From assembly GCA_963662155.1 (NCBI GenBank), contig OY759262.1:10891000-10954999 (forward strand): a stretch of 64,000 nt of DNA, in the 5' to 3' direction. This document shows positions 1 through 11,249 of the stretch, one piece after another (within the stretch, counting starts at the first letter, position 1; the number at the start of each line of letters is the position of its first letter). A program made the translations under genes and the position numbers. Under the pieces are notes generated by a model, which was not told the DNA's origin, did no database searches, and worked only from the letters and a program-made list of their open reading frames with translations. This stretch comes from Lamellibrachia columna. Taxonomy: Eukaryota; Annelida; Polychaeta; Sabellida; Siboglinidae.

Positions 1-122
1 GGCACATGGTGCCATCTTGTGAGCTATACATCAATCGACATTCGAAGACATCACTCAGCATGGGCTGACAGACACAACTGCATAAGATTGACTACAGCAG
101 ACGACACTACTTTAAAAAAAAC

Positions 123-575
123 TTAAGGATTCAACACATCTAAAAAAATGTAAGTTTTACTATTGCATTGCCATTGAAATACCTTGAATTGCAACATACA
201 CTTTGGATATGGTGCATGACCAAAGCATACATTTTGACTAACACAATACTGCCTGTTGTTATTTATGGAATGTGGCTCCATAGAGATATGACTTGCTGTC
301 AGACACAGACTGTTAAGACAAAGACGACTGGCATCTAAGCCAGGTTCAACACGTGTCATTTTGTGTTCAAGCATATAAATTAAACGATGCACTGTAACCG
401 TTCTGTAGCCACACTCAAAACGGCAATTAATCACACCATAGTCACTGAATTTCCCTTTTTTGCACCCTGTCCACAACTGACACTGCCCATTGGCAGACAA
501 TACCACCTTTTCTTGTAATTTTGCAGTGTACTTTTTACAAAAATCAACATCCATGTTTTCTGTTTCCGTTGCCAT
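123..575 (-). CDS. I-PpoI-like His-Me finger (zinc-loop endonuclease) domain protein, catalytic His replaced by Arg
   Basis: A 150-residue frame opens at the ATG at 575-573. Residues 81-126 follow the zinc-binding loop of His-Me (beta-beta-alpha-metal) endonucleases such as I-PpoI. The visible ligands are C86, C91 and H96 (one zinc) and C111, C117, H120 and C126 (the second), and the conserved Asn lies in INNNR at 104-108. C32 in GQCQLW sits where I-PpoI has the remaining ligand of the first zinc. The motif that should read S-H-L-C-H reads S-R-L-C-L, so the general-base His is Arg84 (codon CGT, one transition from CAT). The fold is probably kept and the nuclease chemistry probably lost. It lies downstream of, and on the same strand as, the DUF4806-type gene; a link is not shown. 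The last 20 or so residues look like drift. The family assignment is from motif recognition. Confidence 0.55.
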   Translation of the reverse strand: MATETENMDVDFCKKYTAKLQEKVVLSANGQCQLWTGCKKGKFSDYGVINCRFECGYRTVTVHRLIYMLEHKMTRVEPGLDASRLCLNSLCLTASHISMEPHSINNNRQYCVSQNVCFGHAPYPKCMLQFKVFQWQCNSKTYIFLDVLNP

Positions 576-950
576 GACACTCTATTTGGAGTCAGACCAC
601 AGTTGGGAATTGCATTGGTGGCCATGTTAACGTTTTGTCTGATTATAAGAAAACCTGACCATCAAAAATTCTGAAATAAATGTGCAGCAACTGCCATCAT
701 CTCATTGACATGCTCACCAACGTTTATCAAAATCACATGCCTCCAGCTCTTTTAAAATGCCCCCATGTGCGATGCCCGTCAATATTTACAAAAAAATAGC
801 TGTGTATTCATGCGCCCACGATTTTGTAAGTTAAGGGAATTTGTTAGAAACATTTTTTTTTAGTAATCAATAAACAACTATTGCTTATAGTAAGATCATG
901 ATAATATAATAAGCACACAGGTCAATGGAAATATACTTACTTGAGACCAC
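576..950. other. Spacer with possible terminal exon of the DUF4806-type gene
   Basis: This lies between the His-Me ORF and the seventh DUF4806 exon. On the minus strand a short frame at about 663-745 contains VGEHVNEMMAVAAHLFQ and then a stop, which is reminiscent of the helical tail of DUF4806 proteins. No acceptor of the right phase is visible, so it is only a candidate. Confidence 0.2.
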
Positions 951-3900
951 TTTGCACAGCAGATGGTCTCGAAAGGGTAGTTTTCCCTTTTGCCCAATAA
1001 CACCGAACAAACTCATAAGGCCATGAGTCATCAGTGACCGCATAATGGCCCTGCAGGTTCTAGCAAGGCTTGCACCCTCTAGTGACGAAAGAATTTGAAT
1101 CTGTGTAAAATAAATATATATTTTATATAAAATGACAACTCTATTTTAAAGGAACAAAGTTTGATCATTTCTATATTATAAAATTGTTTGCATGCATTCA
1201 TGCACGCACGCGCGCACACACGTACATATGTATGTATGCACTTGCAGAAACTCATTATTGTCACTCACAAGCAAATTTTTATTCCTAAACCAATAATAAA
1301 TAGGTAATTTATTTTTTTTTGGATTATTTTAACCTTTTGCTTCCCATGTTATAATGTTGGACCAACAATCAGTTACAGTCAGAGTATCTGTAGCTATATG
1401 AAGTGAACTTGTCTTGAAGGAACACAAACATTATTGACTAAACAATTATGAAGCTGGACCATTTTGATATTCATACATTCATGAAATAATTTATATTTCA
1501 CACCTTTAAGCATAATTTGAAATGTCACAATAATTCCTAGAAATAGGTTCTGTATAGAAAGCTTTCCAAATTAATTTAGACTCTAAGGTTGCTTCAAAAA
1601 TACAGTAAAAAAGCAATGCCACTTTATAATTGACTCAAACATATCTTAAACATACTAAATCAATTCCTTATGTCATCATCTTCACCCAACTGTTTTTCAA
1701 AATTGCTCAGTTCATTGAGTGTGTTCAGTTTCTTGCCATTAGGCAGAATGGTGTCTAATGTCAAGTCATCATCTGGCTGTGAAGTGACGAGAGATAATTT
1801 TATCTCCTGCATTGTTTTCTCCAGTTTCTCTAGCTTGGCCAGAACTGAAAAATTGAGACAACTATATCCGCTTGAACCGATGCAAGCAATTTTAGGTGGG
1901 GCTTCCCCCTGCAAGCAATCCCCAAAGGGTGAGAAAGAAGTACATTTATTTATGGGAATTGTGCCAAGGCTAAAAAGAGTGTCAAATCTTCATTTGGGGT
2001 TCCCTGATTATGGAATGACCAATGCCAGCAATTTTAGTTGGGTCCTCCCCCTGCCAGCAACCCCCAAATGGTAAGAAAAGGGGCATTTATTTAATTGAAT
2101 GATGCTTATTTAATGGGGTGACAAGGAGGATAAAAACAGTGTCAAATTTTCCCATGGGGTCCCCTGAGTAGGGAAAGACCAATGGTATATTAGCACTTAA
2201 AACGGCCTACATGTAAAGAAGCATAAAGGAGTACCTTGAATGCAGAAGGAGCTCGACATCATCTGTGATCTGCCAGGACTCTCCATTTGCAGTCCATCAC
2301 CCTGTGGACGTTGTTGTTTGCCGAGAACTTGCGGCAGCTTAAGTTGGGCCTGGGATGAACTGCAACTAGGTCGAAATGGTGGCTCTGTACGCTTAGAAGA
2401 TTTACCTCTGGGCAAATCACTGCCACTTTCAGTATCCAGTGCTGTATTGAACATAAATGTTACAATTATATATTATTATCTATTAGTTTATTTGACATGA
2501 AAGTCACAGTGACATGAAATATTTAGGATATACATTTGGACAGAGACATCACATTCTTATAATAGTAGATATAGAGAAACCAAGCAGACAAAACTCAGAC
2601 TTCTTCAATAAATAGCCATTAGACTTGTACAAGTGAATCAGATGACATTTAATGTCCACATTATGTTATAGTATTCAACAAGTGTGATAGACATGTGTAC
2701 AGTAAATGCACGATACTTTTGATATTAAAATCATAGCTCGTTAATCCAGACACATACAGTGGGTATCAAGGTGTCAGGATTAATCAAGTTCCACTGTCCT
2801 TTGTTGTACATTAACTATATTTTATGTATTTTTGTATAATTGTTACCTGAGAAACTGAAAGGAGGTGGAGGGAGTGCAACTGTTTCCACAGTATCTGGAG
2901 TTTCCTCAACTTCTGAATCTGAAACTATTTTCAGGGTTGTACAGAGTTTGTCTTGGTAGAATACCGATATGTTCTTGAAGTTAAACCTACAATCAAATTG
3001 ATATTTGTCCAGAATCAGACACCAAAGTCTTTCATAACAACAGAATGTCCACAAATCACATTTCAAAATCTTTTGTGAAAATAGAAAACATACATTAACT
3101 TCCCATCAAATAAGGTAGAATAAGAAATGTGTTGCAAACACATGTACACATTATACTTATGAATGTTGAATAATGTATGATATAAAATTTTACAATTGAT
3201 TTTAGTTGAATAAAAAGGCCATGTAGAAATGTTTGGATAAAAGTATTGGTCATCTTTAAAATTCTGTAACATATAGACACCTCTCATTACAGACCGCTCT
3301 ACTGGGAAGATATACATATTGGATGATAAAAGCAAATATGAGATGGGGCATTTTAATTTTCATTACCATCTTCTCCACACTCTTCACTAACTACTGCCGG
3401 TGAATCAGGAGATTGGTAGCGTTTTGGCTTTCGGCAATGCCGCTTCCCCTGTGCTTCATCTGGCTCAACATTAGATGTATCCTCTGCCTTTTTCGCATAC
3501 TTGGAAGCTGTCTCATAGTCGGGGTACTCTGAATTAATCAGGAAAATATCTCAACTTACAACAAAAACAAAGGATCTCCTTGCCTAAATGGACAAATATT
3601 TAACAATTATTGGTTGGCAGTATACAATACATTTAGAATCAATGAAGCCTGTTGTCACACACTCACAAATGGGTTGATGACAATAGCATGAGTTAATTTG
3701 TTGGTAAATTGTTGTAAAGCATGCATATACAATGTTGTCGGCCTTCTCATTTTCCATTTCTAATTAATTACAAAATAGCCAATGGTGCGTTTTTTATTCT
3801 AAAAACAATCACATTTTGACAATTCTCTATCATGAGAACATGACTGCAACAAACCACCCCTCCTATATTCTACTTTACATATCATGAATCTAATATGTAA

Positions 3901-4432
3901 CTATGAATAATGTGCATTACCAGTTTTGCCTATGATGCGAACATTGTATGCTGTCCACTGCGCCTTGTCAGGCATTTCATTCCTCTTTATTTTCTTCTTC
4001 TGGTCATTTCCAGATGGCCAGTAGTAAATTTTCTGGCAAGTTAAACAAATATGACAAAGATAACTAACATTAAATTAAATAGTTAATGTAACAAACTGAC
4101 CTTATCTTTGTCTATTTGTAGATGTATTTAAGTATACATATTGAGAGACAAAAAGTTTGGCTATTTGATATTTTGGATTTTCTGTCACGGGTTTTCTCAA
4201 AATATAACCCAAATGTTTTTACACGAACCCTCCCCCTCTCCACTAAAACAAATTCTTACGTAGTCAGCCTGGGTAATGTCTGCAAATAACCAATTAAGCC
4301 ATAATTAGTATTCCACACAAAAATTGCATTTTTATTACTTACCCCATCTCCTCTTTTTTCTATCCATGATGTTGGTACGCATTCCACTTCCACAGCATCA
4401 CCTTCTTTGAAAAGAACCACAGAGTATGGCAT
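951..4432 (-). pseudogene. DUF4806-type multi-exon gene with a one-base frameshift at the exon 6/7 junction
   Basis: Seven exons join in consistent phase: 4343-4432 (ATG at 4432), 3921-4032, 3367-3528, 2847-2918, 2235-2441, 1656-1844 and 951-1100. All donors are GT (GTAAGT, GTAATG, GTAAC, GTACT, GTATG, GTAAGT) and all acceptors AG. The product starts MPYSVVLFKEGDAVEVE...SWIE, continues with YYWPSG and AYNVRIIGKTG, then a basic and a Ser/Pro-rich linker. It ends with a coiled segment (LAKLEKLEKTMQEI) and a DUF4806-like region: LNTLNELSNFEKQLGEDDDI in exon 6 and ILSSLEGASLARTCRAIMRS in exon 7. This order is typical of the metazoan DUF4806 family, whose biochemical role is unknown. The end of exon 6 carries one extra T (minus strand, 1662-1663) that makes TGA; without it the phase would match exon 7 and the family motif would be continuous. 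The terminal exon is not secured. It could be a recent pseudogene or an assembly error. Confidence 0.65.
1192..1240. repeat. Alternating purine/pyrimidine tract
   Basis: The stretch GCATGCATTCATGCACGCAC followed by CGCGCACACACGTACATATG is almost strictly alternating. It lies in an intron of the DUF4806-type gene. It is a simple-sequence tract of the kind able to adopt Z-DNA. Confidence 0.6.
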
Positions 4433-4858
4433 GGCTACACTGAAACCAAGGAGATGTGAAATCAAATCAAAACTGTTTACAAATCAGCTTGTACAGTTTT
4501 ACACAGGCAAAGCTTATATTTTCTCTATGCTTTAAAATAATTGAAAAATTTAATATTAATTACACTGACATTCAACGAATTCCACAGTTTTGTCCCATAC
4601 TAATACATAATCAATGACATAGCCCAAGCTTCTATCAGTTGATACATAGGTTCTGGAAAACTGATTTTGTTTTCATGTGCAGCATGCATTTCTATGCCTT
4701 ACAAATTACATATGAATGTTTTATTCATCTCTATATTTTAATGTTTGTAATATGTTAGTTATAACAGGTGGCTCAAATATCATGGCTATTAACATAATAC
4801 AATATGATTTTTTACAAAGGACATTAACAAAGTAAGCATGTGTGTGTGCGTGTGTACC

Positions 4859-5591
4859 TCAGTAGTCATGAAGGAGCTGAATAAACACAATGTCACTGCC
4901 AGAGTCCATCCTTATACATCTCTTAGTTAGGACTTTTCCTTCAACAATTTTCATTTCATAGTTTGTTCTCCGCACTGTGCAGCCACCAATAGTCCGAGAA
5001 TCACAGGGGTGCATAAATAAAGCCCCTGGTGAATGGTAAATCCTGCATTTGTATGTGTCTTCTTGTCTATTCTCCACACAAACCACTTCACAGTACTAGA
5101 TCTGTATGCATTATCTGGCCGTCTATGATAAATATGTCTTTGTAGAGTTGTATACTCCTCTTCATGTTGTATTTCTTCGAAGAGTCTTTTCACAATTTGG
5201 GCGGCAGGATTTCTGCCAGACCTCACCTTTCTGATGATTCACTCTCACTGTATGATTCTACTTCCCTGTCAGTAGGGATGTCATCAGTAATAGTATCACT
5301 GTATGCATTGTCATCATAATCATCATTAGTAACATTGTCACTATGGTGGTCATGTTCATCACTGTGGTCATGTTCAACACTGTGGTCATGTTCATCACTG
5401 TGGTCATGTTCATCACTGTGGTCATGTTCAACACTGTGGTCATGTTCAACACTGTGGTCATGTTCATCACTGTGGTCATGTTCATCACTGTGGTCATGTT
5501 CAACACTGTGGTCATGTTCATCACTGTGGTCATGTTCAGCATTTGTGTTATGCTCAACTTGGTCATTATTGCTTTCTTGAAATTCTGTCAC
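4859..5591 (-). CDS. Acidic protein with (H-D-H-S-D/V-E)n repeat, unknown family, probably split or frameshifted
   Basis: The frame at 5591-5223 encodes an acidic protein whose centre is a run of six-residue units HDHSDE and HDHSVE, followed by a Ser/Glu/Asp-rich tail. It stops at AGG TGA, which could instead be a GTGAGG splice donor. Downstream, one frame (5226-4951) gives NPAAQIVKRLFEEIQHEEEY, and an overlapping one (5086-4859) gives CRIYHSPGALFMHPCD and ends FIQLLHDY. These two look like one protein interrupted by a shift near 5080. I do not recognise the family. It is upstream of the DUF4806-type ATG on the same strand, and nothing shows whether they share a transcript. Confidence 0.35.
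5340..5540 (-). repeat. 18-bp minisatellite inside an ORF
   Basis: The unit (TGTGGTCATGTTCATCAC and its AACAC variant) is repeated about eleven times on the plus strand. It encodes HDHS(D/V)E on the minus strand. The two variants appear in an irregular D,V,D,D,V,V,D,D,V,D order, consistent with expansion of multi-unit blocks. Confidence 0.9.
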
Positions 5592-5599
5592 ATCTTCTG

Positions 5600-5990
5600 A
5601 TGTTTCATTTTCGGAAGTGTCTCCAATTAATTCACGTGTATCTGCATCTATTTTGGATAGCTGGCAGATAACCCTGTTGAAACTTGGAACTTAATTAGTG
5701 TTGCTGCTAGGGGTAGTGTAGTACTACTATACCACCCCTTGCTATAGTGATGATTACACAAAATAAGTAATGTCACTGGACACAACTGTCTCAGATCTAC
5801 ACAGTGTTAAGTTGGTAGATTAGCCTTATATTTGGCAAGGATAACATTTGGGAAAGTACATGTGACAGCGTGCTGCATTTTGAGATTGATCTTGACATCA
5901 AGTTTAACAATGAAAAACAATACATTTGTAATACTAATACATTCTAAGTGACTTTTGGTTATTCATCAGTTAGCTACATACCTCGTTGCA
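5600..5990. other. No gene recognised
   Basis: I see no supported exon. An imperfect inverted repeat (GGGGTAGTGTAGTA / TACTATACCACCCC) sits at about 5708-5739 and could form a hairpin. Confidence 0.3.
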
Positions 5991-5993
5991 TCT

Positions 5994-6665
5994 ACAGTCG
6001 AGCCTTGTTATAACGCGGTAGTCGGGGTCCACGACTTCGGACCGCGCTGTAAGCGAGGCGCGTTAGGTGTTCTCATATCTGCCACCAGGGAGCTACTAAA
6101 CAACAGCGACCCCCGCCCGCTGCACCAAGACCAAGAACGCTGTCGAAGCCCGTGTGCTTGCACCATTATCTTATACGGAAATATGCAGTTTATGGAACTT
6201 ATTAAACGAGTATACTAGCATCAACGTGTATTATTTTTAAATGTCACACCCTCTTGACTCTTGAACTAAATAAAACACACGTACGTATTTTGTTATGGAA
6301 TAGATCTACTACGATGATGATGTACTGGACCAACAGGCCTACGAATCGAAAATAATAACCTGGACCTGAGCAGCCGAAAACGTATATGATTTGACAAACG
6401 TAGTATGTAAGCTGATAAAACACAGAAAAATACAATAGGTAGAATTAATAATTGTATCACCTCGTCTTTCAACCGATCTCGACCGAAGCACACATTTATT
6501 ACGCACCACTTAACATCGTTTCATATGCGGATGACGAATTCGTATTTTCGTTGGTTTCGCGTCGCGAAAACGATTATATTTACGATGTAATGTAATATTA
6601 CGCGGATTCGGATATAACGCGGTCGGTCGTGGATCCCGAATTTCTGCCGCCAGGGGAAAATGCCA
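5994..6665. mobile_element. pogo/Tigger-like MITE pieces (one end plus a second direct copy of the end motif)
   Basis: TA followed by CAGTCGAGCCTTGTTATAAC starts at 5994-5995; CAGT termini next to a TA target are typical of pogo-type MITEs. A related string, GATATAACGCGGTCGGTCGT, occurs at about 6612 in direct rather than inverted orientation. I therefore read this as two partial or rearranged copies, not one intact element. No transposase is present. The intervening sequence (6220-6600) has no recognisable content. Confidence 0.4.
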
Positions 6666-6799
6666 ACTGGGCCTGCTTAAACCTACTTAGAATTGCTTTG
6701 ACAATTCTCAAGAAACATTAGGTGAACAATGTCAATGAACGAGTATCAACGTGTTGTTTGTTTTGCGCTGCCGCCGACATCAATCGCTGTCGCTGGCTT

Positions 6800-8460
6800 C
6801 GCTTCGCACATTTTGATATTATTATAACATAAAAAAAAAAAATGTATTACATTTTTGAGAAAAAAATTCTGATGTTTTTAAAACAGTATTGTGTTTGCTG
6901 GGCTCAGCCATAAAATTAAAGCTTTTCTGATACCTTTCAAAGTGAAATGTTTTAATAAAACATTAAAATAAATTTTTTGTGATGTTATGCTCCTTTGTCA
7001 AAAATGTTTTTATGATGTTATATATATATGTTTTAATAAAACATTGTTCAAAAAAGGTTTTTCAAATGTTTCCAAGATGGCACATTTTGATATTATTATA
7101 ACATTAAAAAAACATTTTTATGACATTTTAGAAAACATTTTTCTGATGTTTTTAAAACAGTATTGTGTTTGCTGGGTTTAGCCATAAAATCAAAGCTTTT
7201 TTGATACCTTTCAAAGTGAAATTTTTAATAAAACATTAAAATAAAATTTTTGTGATGTTTATATTCCTTTGTCAAACATGTTTTTATGATGTTATATATA
7301 TGTTTTAATAAAACATTGTTCAAAAAGGTTTTTCAAATGTTTCCAAGATGGCACATTTTGATATTATTATAACATAAAAAAAACATTTTTATGACATTTT
7401 AGAAAACATTGTTCTGATGTTTTTAAAACAGTATTGTGTTTGCTGGGCTCAGCCATAAAATGAAAGCTTTTCTGATACCTTTCAAAGTGAAATGTTTTAA
7501 TAAAACATTAAAATAATTTTTTTTTGATGTTATTTTCCTTTGTCAAAAATGTTTTTATGATGTTATATATATATTTTAATAAAACATTTTTGAACATTGT
7601 TTTTCAAATGTTTCCAAGATGGCAAATTTTTATATCATTATAGCATATACAAAAACATTTTTATGACATTTTAGAAAACATTTTTCTGATGTTTTTTTAA
7701 ACAGTATTGTGCTTGCTGGGCTCAGCCATAAAATCAAAGCTTTTCTGATACCTTTCAAAGTTAAATGTTTTAATAAAACATTAAAATAAAATTTTTGTGA
7801 TGTTTATGTTCCTTTGTCAAACATGTTTTTATGATGTTATATATATGTTTTAATAAAACATTGTTCAAAAAGGTTTTTCAAATGTTTCCAAGTCGGCACA
7901 TTTTGATATCATTATAACATTAAAAAAACATTATTATGACATTTGAGGAAACATTTTTCTGATGTTTTTAAAACAGTATTGTGTTTGCTGGGCTCAGCCA
8001 TAAAATCAAAGCTTTTCTTATACCTTTCAAAGTGAAATTTTTAATACAACGTTAAAATAGCATTTTTGTGATGTTTAGGTTCCTTTGTCAAACATGTTTT
8101 CATGATGTTATATATATATTTTAAAAAAACATTGTTCAAAAATGTTTTTCAAATGTTTCCAAGATGGCACATTTTGATATCATTATAACATTAAAAAAAC
8201 ATTATTATGACATTTGAGGAAACATTTTTCTGATGTTTTTAAAACATTATTGTGTTTGATGGGAATATTTTGATGATGTTTTAAAAACATCACTGAAAAA
8301 TGTAAAATTACGTTATCTTAAAAACATCTGTATGATGTTTCTGAAATTTTACATAACATTTTATTTACATTTACGAAATGTTATTGAAAAATGTTTTCGT
8401 TATAACATGTATATAACCTTTATCAAATGTTATAAAAATGTTATGTGTTTGCTGGGCGGT
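6800..8460. repeat. A+T-rich satellite, period about 272 bp
   Basis: The landmark GTGTTTGCTGGG(CTCAGCC) recurs at 6891, 7165, 7436, 7709 (one change), 7981 and 8252 (degenerate), a spacing of 271-274 bp. The motif closes once more near 8447. Units contain runs such as TTTTAATAAAACATTAAAAT and TTCTGATGTTTTTAAAACAG, many of them short inverted repeats around AAACATTTT. Short ORFs here are by-products. It may be a DNA-transposon-derived satellite; I cannot name the family. Confidence 0.8.
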
Positions 8461-8835
8461 CACATAATCTCACCGGCAGCAGAATACGTTCGACCGCAGT
8501 GATGTCGAGGTTGTTGTCGGCTGGACGATAGTAAGCCAGATGTCAATAGATCGTGGAGACGGCGATGTTTCATGACGACGGCTGACGCGGACGCTCTGGT
8601 GTCACACACGGGGAAGACAGTTGAACGGTCAGCTGGACGTACAGTATGTCAGCCGGCAATATGTCGTGGAGACGGCTAACGTGTCGTGACGACGGCTAAC
8701 GTGTCGTGACGATAGCTCGTGCGGACGCACTGGTGTCGCGCGCGCGGGGAAGGCAGTTGAACGGTCGGCTGAACGCTCTGTAAGTCGGCCGTCAACATGA
8801 CTTGGAGACGACGAACGTGTCGTGGACGGTCCCAT
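8455..8835. repeat. G+C-richer tandem block, period about 130 bp with nested 20-bp repeats
   Basis: GGGGAAGACAGTTGAACGGT (about 8610) recurs with few changes about 133 bp later. ACGGCTAACGTGTCGTGACG is duplicated back to back near 8672-8710. Composition changes sharply from the adjoining 272-bp satellite. No protein is supported. Confidence 0.6.
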
Positions 8836-9082
8836 TACGTTGATACCCCTTTTAATATAATGTACCACGCCAAAAGCGAAAACATCATGGGTACAATTAT
8901 TGCATAACCTGGTCATGCCCCATGCCTAACAATAAACTTCCAATGTGGGCTCCCACACCACACTTGGATACTATTATTGCATAACTTGTCGATGCAATTC
9001 GTCTATATACACTCTAACATTTACCTCACCATATTCGGGAAAATAGTTCATATAATAGCAATTCGCAGAAATTCGACATTAT

Positions 9083-9275
9083 GACACCTACTTGTGTAAA
9101 CACACAAAATGGGGATAGGCAACAACGATCCGATTGAAGTGATCCTTTATACTATTTACTCTCGGTCCACCAAAAAAACTACCCCAACACCTGTAAGAAA
9201 ACCTCAAGTAAAGGTACGTTGTTATACAGCACGCTATCCAGTCCTTGGGATTGTTCAACGTGCTTACCATCGAGG
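9083..9275. repeat. Dispersed repeat, copy 1
   Basis: The stretch running from GTGTAAACACACAAAATGGG to TTGGGATTGTTCAACGTGCT matches 47790-47990 in the same order, with substitutions and small indels (shared TCTCGGTCCACCAAAA, CACCTGTAA and CTTGGGATTGTTCAACGTGC). Its identity is unknown. Confidence 0.7.
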
Positions 9276-9339
9276 TACCGAGAGTAATGGTGATAATACA
9301 AGTCACAATACAATGGTGAGATAGGTCTGCCAATCATTA

Positions 9340-9925
9340 ATAATCTCACGTGCCCATTAAATGATATGCGCACATAGGCTTAGGTGGTTATATTCTTGAT
9401 ATCGAAAAATTGTTTTTAAAACAAAAACAATAGTAATATATTAACCTACTGCCTTGATTTGGCATGTACCAACTACAAATCAGCATAACTAAATAGATTA
9501 CTGTAATTGTATTTAGTCTGAAAAATAAAATGATACTCTGTAATAAATCATCTATCCGTATAATATTGATAGGTTATATTAATTGAAGGTGTGCAAGTGT
9601 GCAAGTGCCAGACAATGCTTACGTCATTTGACGCAGCTGTGTCTCGGGAATGTCCGCAGGAGTTACGTAACGCAGGCGTCAAACACTGCGCACCTTGAAA
9701 CATGCGTCCTGTTTACTTCGTACTTGATGGACAACACCCTGAGTGTCTGTGTACAAGATATTCCTATTGAAAGACCAACAGTCAGAAATCAGTTCATTTT
9801 TTTTCCAAGTTCATACAGAAGTTCAGAACGAGTTTTCGTGAGGTGTTCATTAACAAATAAACGAAGGTTTAGACCCGAGGCTGTATTGTGATGTTTTAGG
9901 TTGATTCGAGCTGTGTATGTCCCTC
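9340..9925. other. No supported gene
   Basis: A plus-strand open frame at 9583-9891 shows no recognisable domain and has no splice or repeat support. I treat the stretch as unassigned. Confidence 0.3.
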
Positions 9926-9929
9926 CGAC

Positions 9930-10495
9930 GTTCGCTATTTAGTGTAAAAATCTTAGTGCGGGGTCGCCCGCCATCCGTTTTAGGGCGGCCAATTCTGTGC
10001 GCTCGCTCAATCTCTCTGAGACTGCAGGACTGAGGTTAACTTCATATGATCATTGACAATGTCTAGGATTGCATTTTCAATTTCACCAATACCTACAGAT
10101 TCGGGTATTCCTTCTATTCTCAAATTGGATCTTCTAGAATATTGCTCGATGCTGTCGTTGGCCGATTCTAACAAGTCGACTCTACTTTCAAGTTGTTTGA
10201 TTTTCTCGTCCTTCTCTTTCACAGTTTGTTTTAGTTGCTCAGTCTGAGCTGCTAAGTAGTCTATTTTGTCAGCAATCTCTTGCGGGAACAGAGCTCGTTT
10301 CAATTGTTTTATAACATCACTGTCACTCAGAGTTGCAATAAAGGTAAGTTTTAGTAGTTCATTGTCAATACCTTCAAAGCGAGTAGCCCCTGACGAGCTT
10401 TTTTTGGCGATGCTTGGGCGGCATGATGTCTTATTGTCGTTGGTTACACATCTGATAGGTGTGTCAAATGTGGCATGTCCAAGATGGACGTTCAA
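9930..10495 (-). pseudogene. LINE ORF1 protein fragment (coiled coil plus RRM-like start), frameshifted
   Basis: The minus frame 10495-10007 encodes a heptad-rich segment (AAQTEQLKQTVKEKDEKIKQ and on to SRVDLLES). It is followed by SIEQYSRRSNLRIEGIPE, the junction of coiled coil and RRM typical of L1-type ORF1 proteins. It stops at 10007, but another frame continues with EIERAHRIGRPKTDGGRPRT at about 9920-10010, the next conserved block. One frameshift therefore lies near 10015. No ORF2 follows, so this is an isolated fragment. Confidence 0.7.
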
Positions 10496-10499
10496 TATG

Positions 10500-11180
10500 G
10501 CAGCACGCTGAATCTGACAGACCCATATATTATGTGCAAATCCACCCCCATCTTAGGGTATTGTGAATGTTTATCTCACCAGATTCATCGTACGGATCGT
10601 TGGAAGTTCGATGCCATTAGATAACTTCATTATTTTCCGTCGCATTTGTAACAAGAGAACATCGTCACACGAGAGCTCAACGAAACGCGGCCTGCTCCGT
10701 CCGACGTCATGAGTCGGACCATATATAAGTTAACGTTTCCGCCTGATTGTATCCCTACCAATATTATCTGGACAATATCCTATCTTTAAATACATGGACT
10801 CTATTCCGGAAATACTGTTTATTAGACAAAATATATCCTGGATATTGTTCTTCTACTGCTTTATATATACAGAATGTCTGCAAATTGTCCAGTTACTGAG
10901 GTTTATTTTGACTGTCTTTGGAGACGTACAATGAATTACAGTTAGTAATTTATTATTTAAGCAGTCACATCAGTCAAAAATGCAAATTGCTGGCCCAGTA
11001 ATTTGAGTTAATAAAAAATTAAGGTGGCTCCTCGAATTTTACTATTAAATTCATGTATCTCATGACCCTATTGTCTTATCAACTTATGCTCCTATTGCAT
11101 GCCATGATTTTGTCTATCCATTATACACTTTTGATTGGTCGATGTATGTATAATTATTATAATTTGTATTTACGGATGTA
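10500..11180. other. No gene recognised
   Basis: This is A+T-rich sequence without an exon I can support. It may include the 3' untranslated region of the minus-strand gene whose stop lies at 11250. Confidence 0.3.
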
Positions 11181-11249
11181 AGAATTATTAGGAGTTGTTA
11201 TTTTTTCTTAAATAAAAGCATTCCTCTTCACATAACAGGCGGGTCCACA

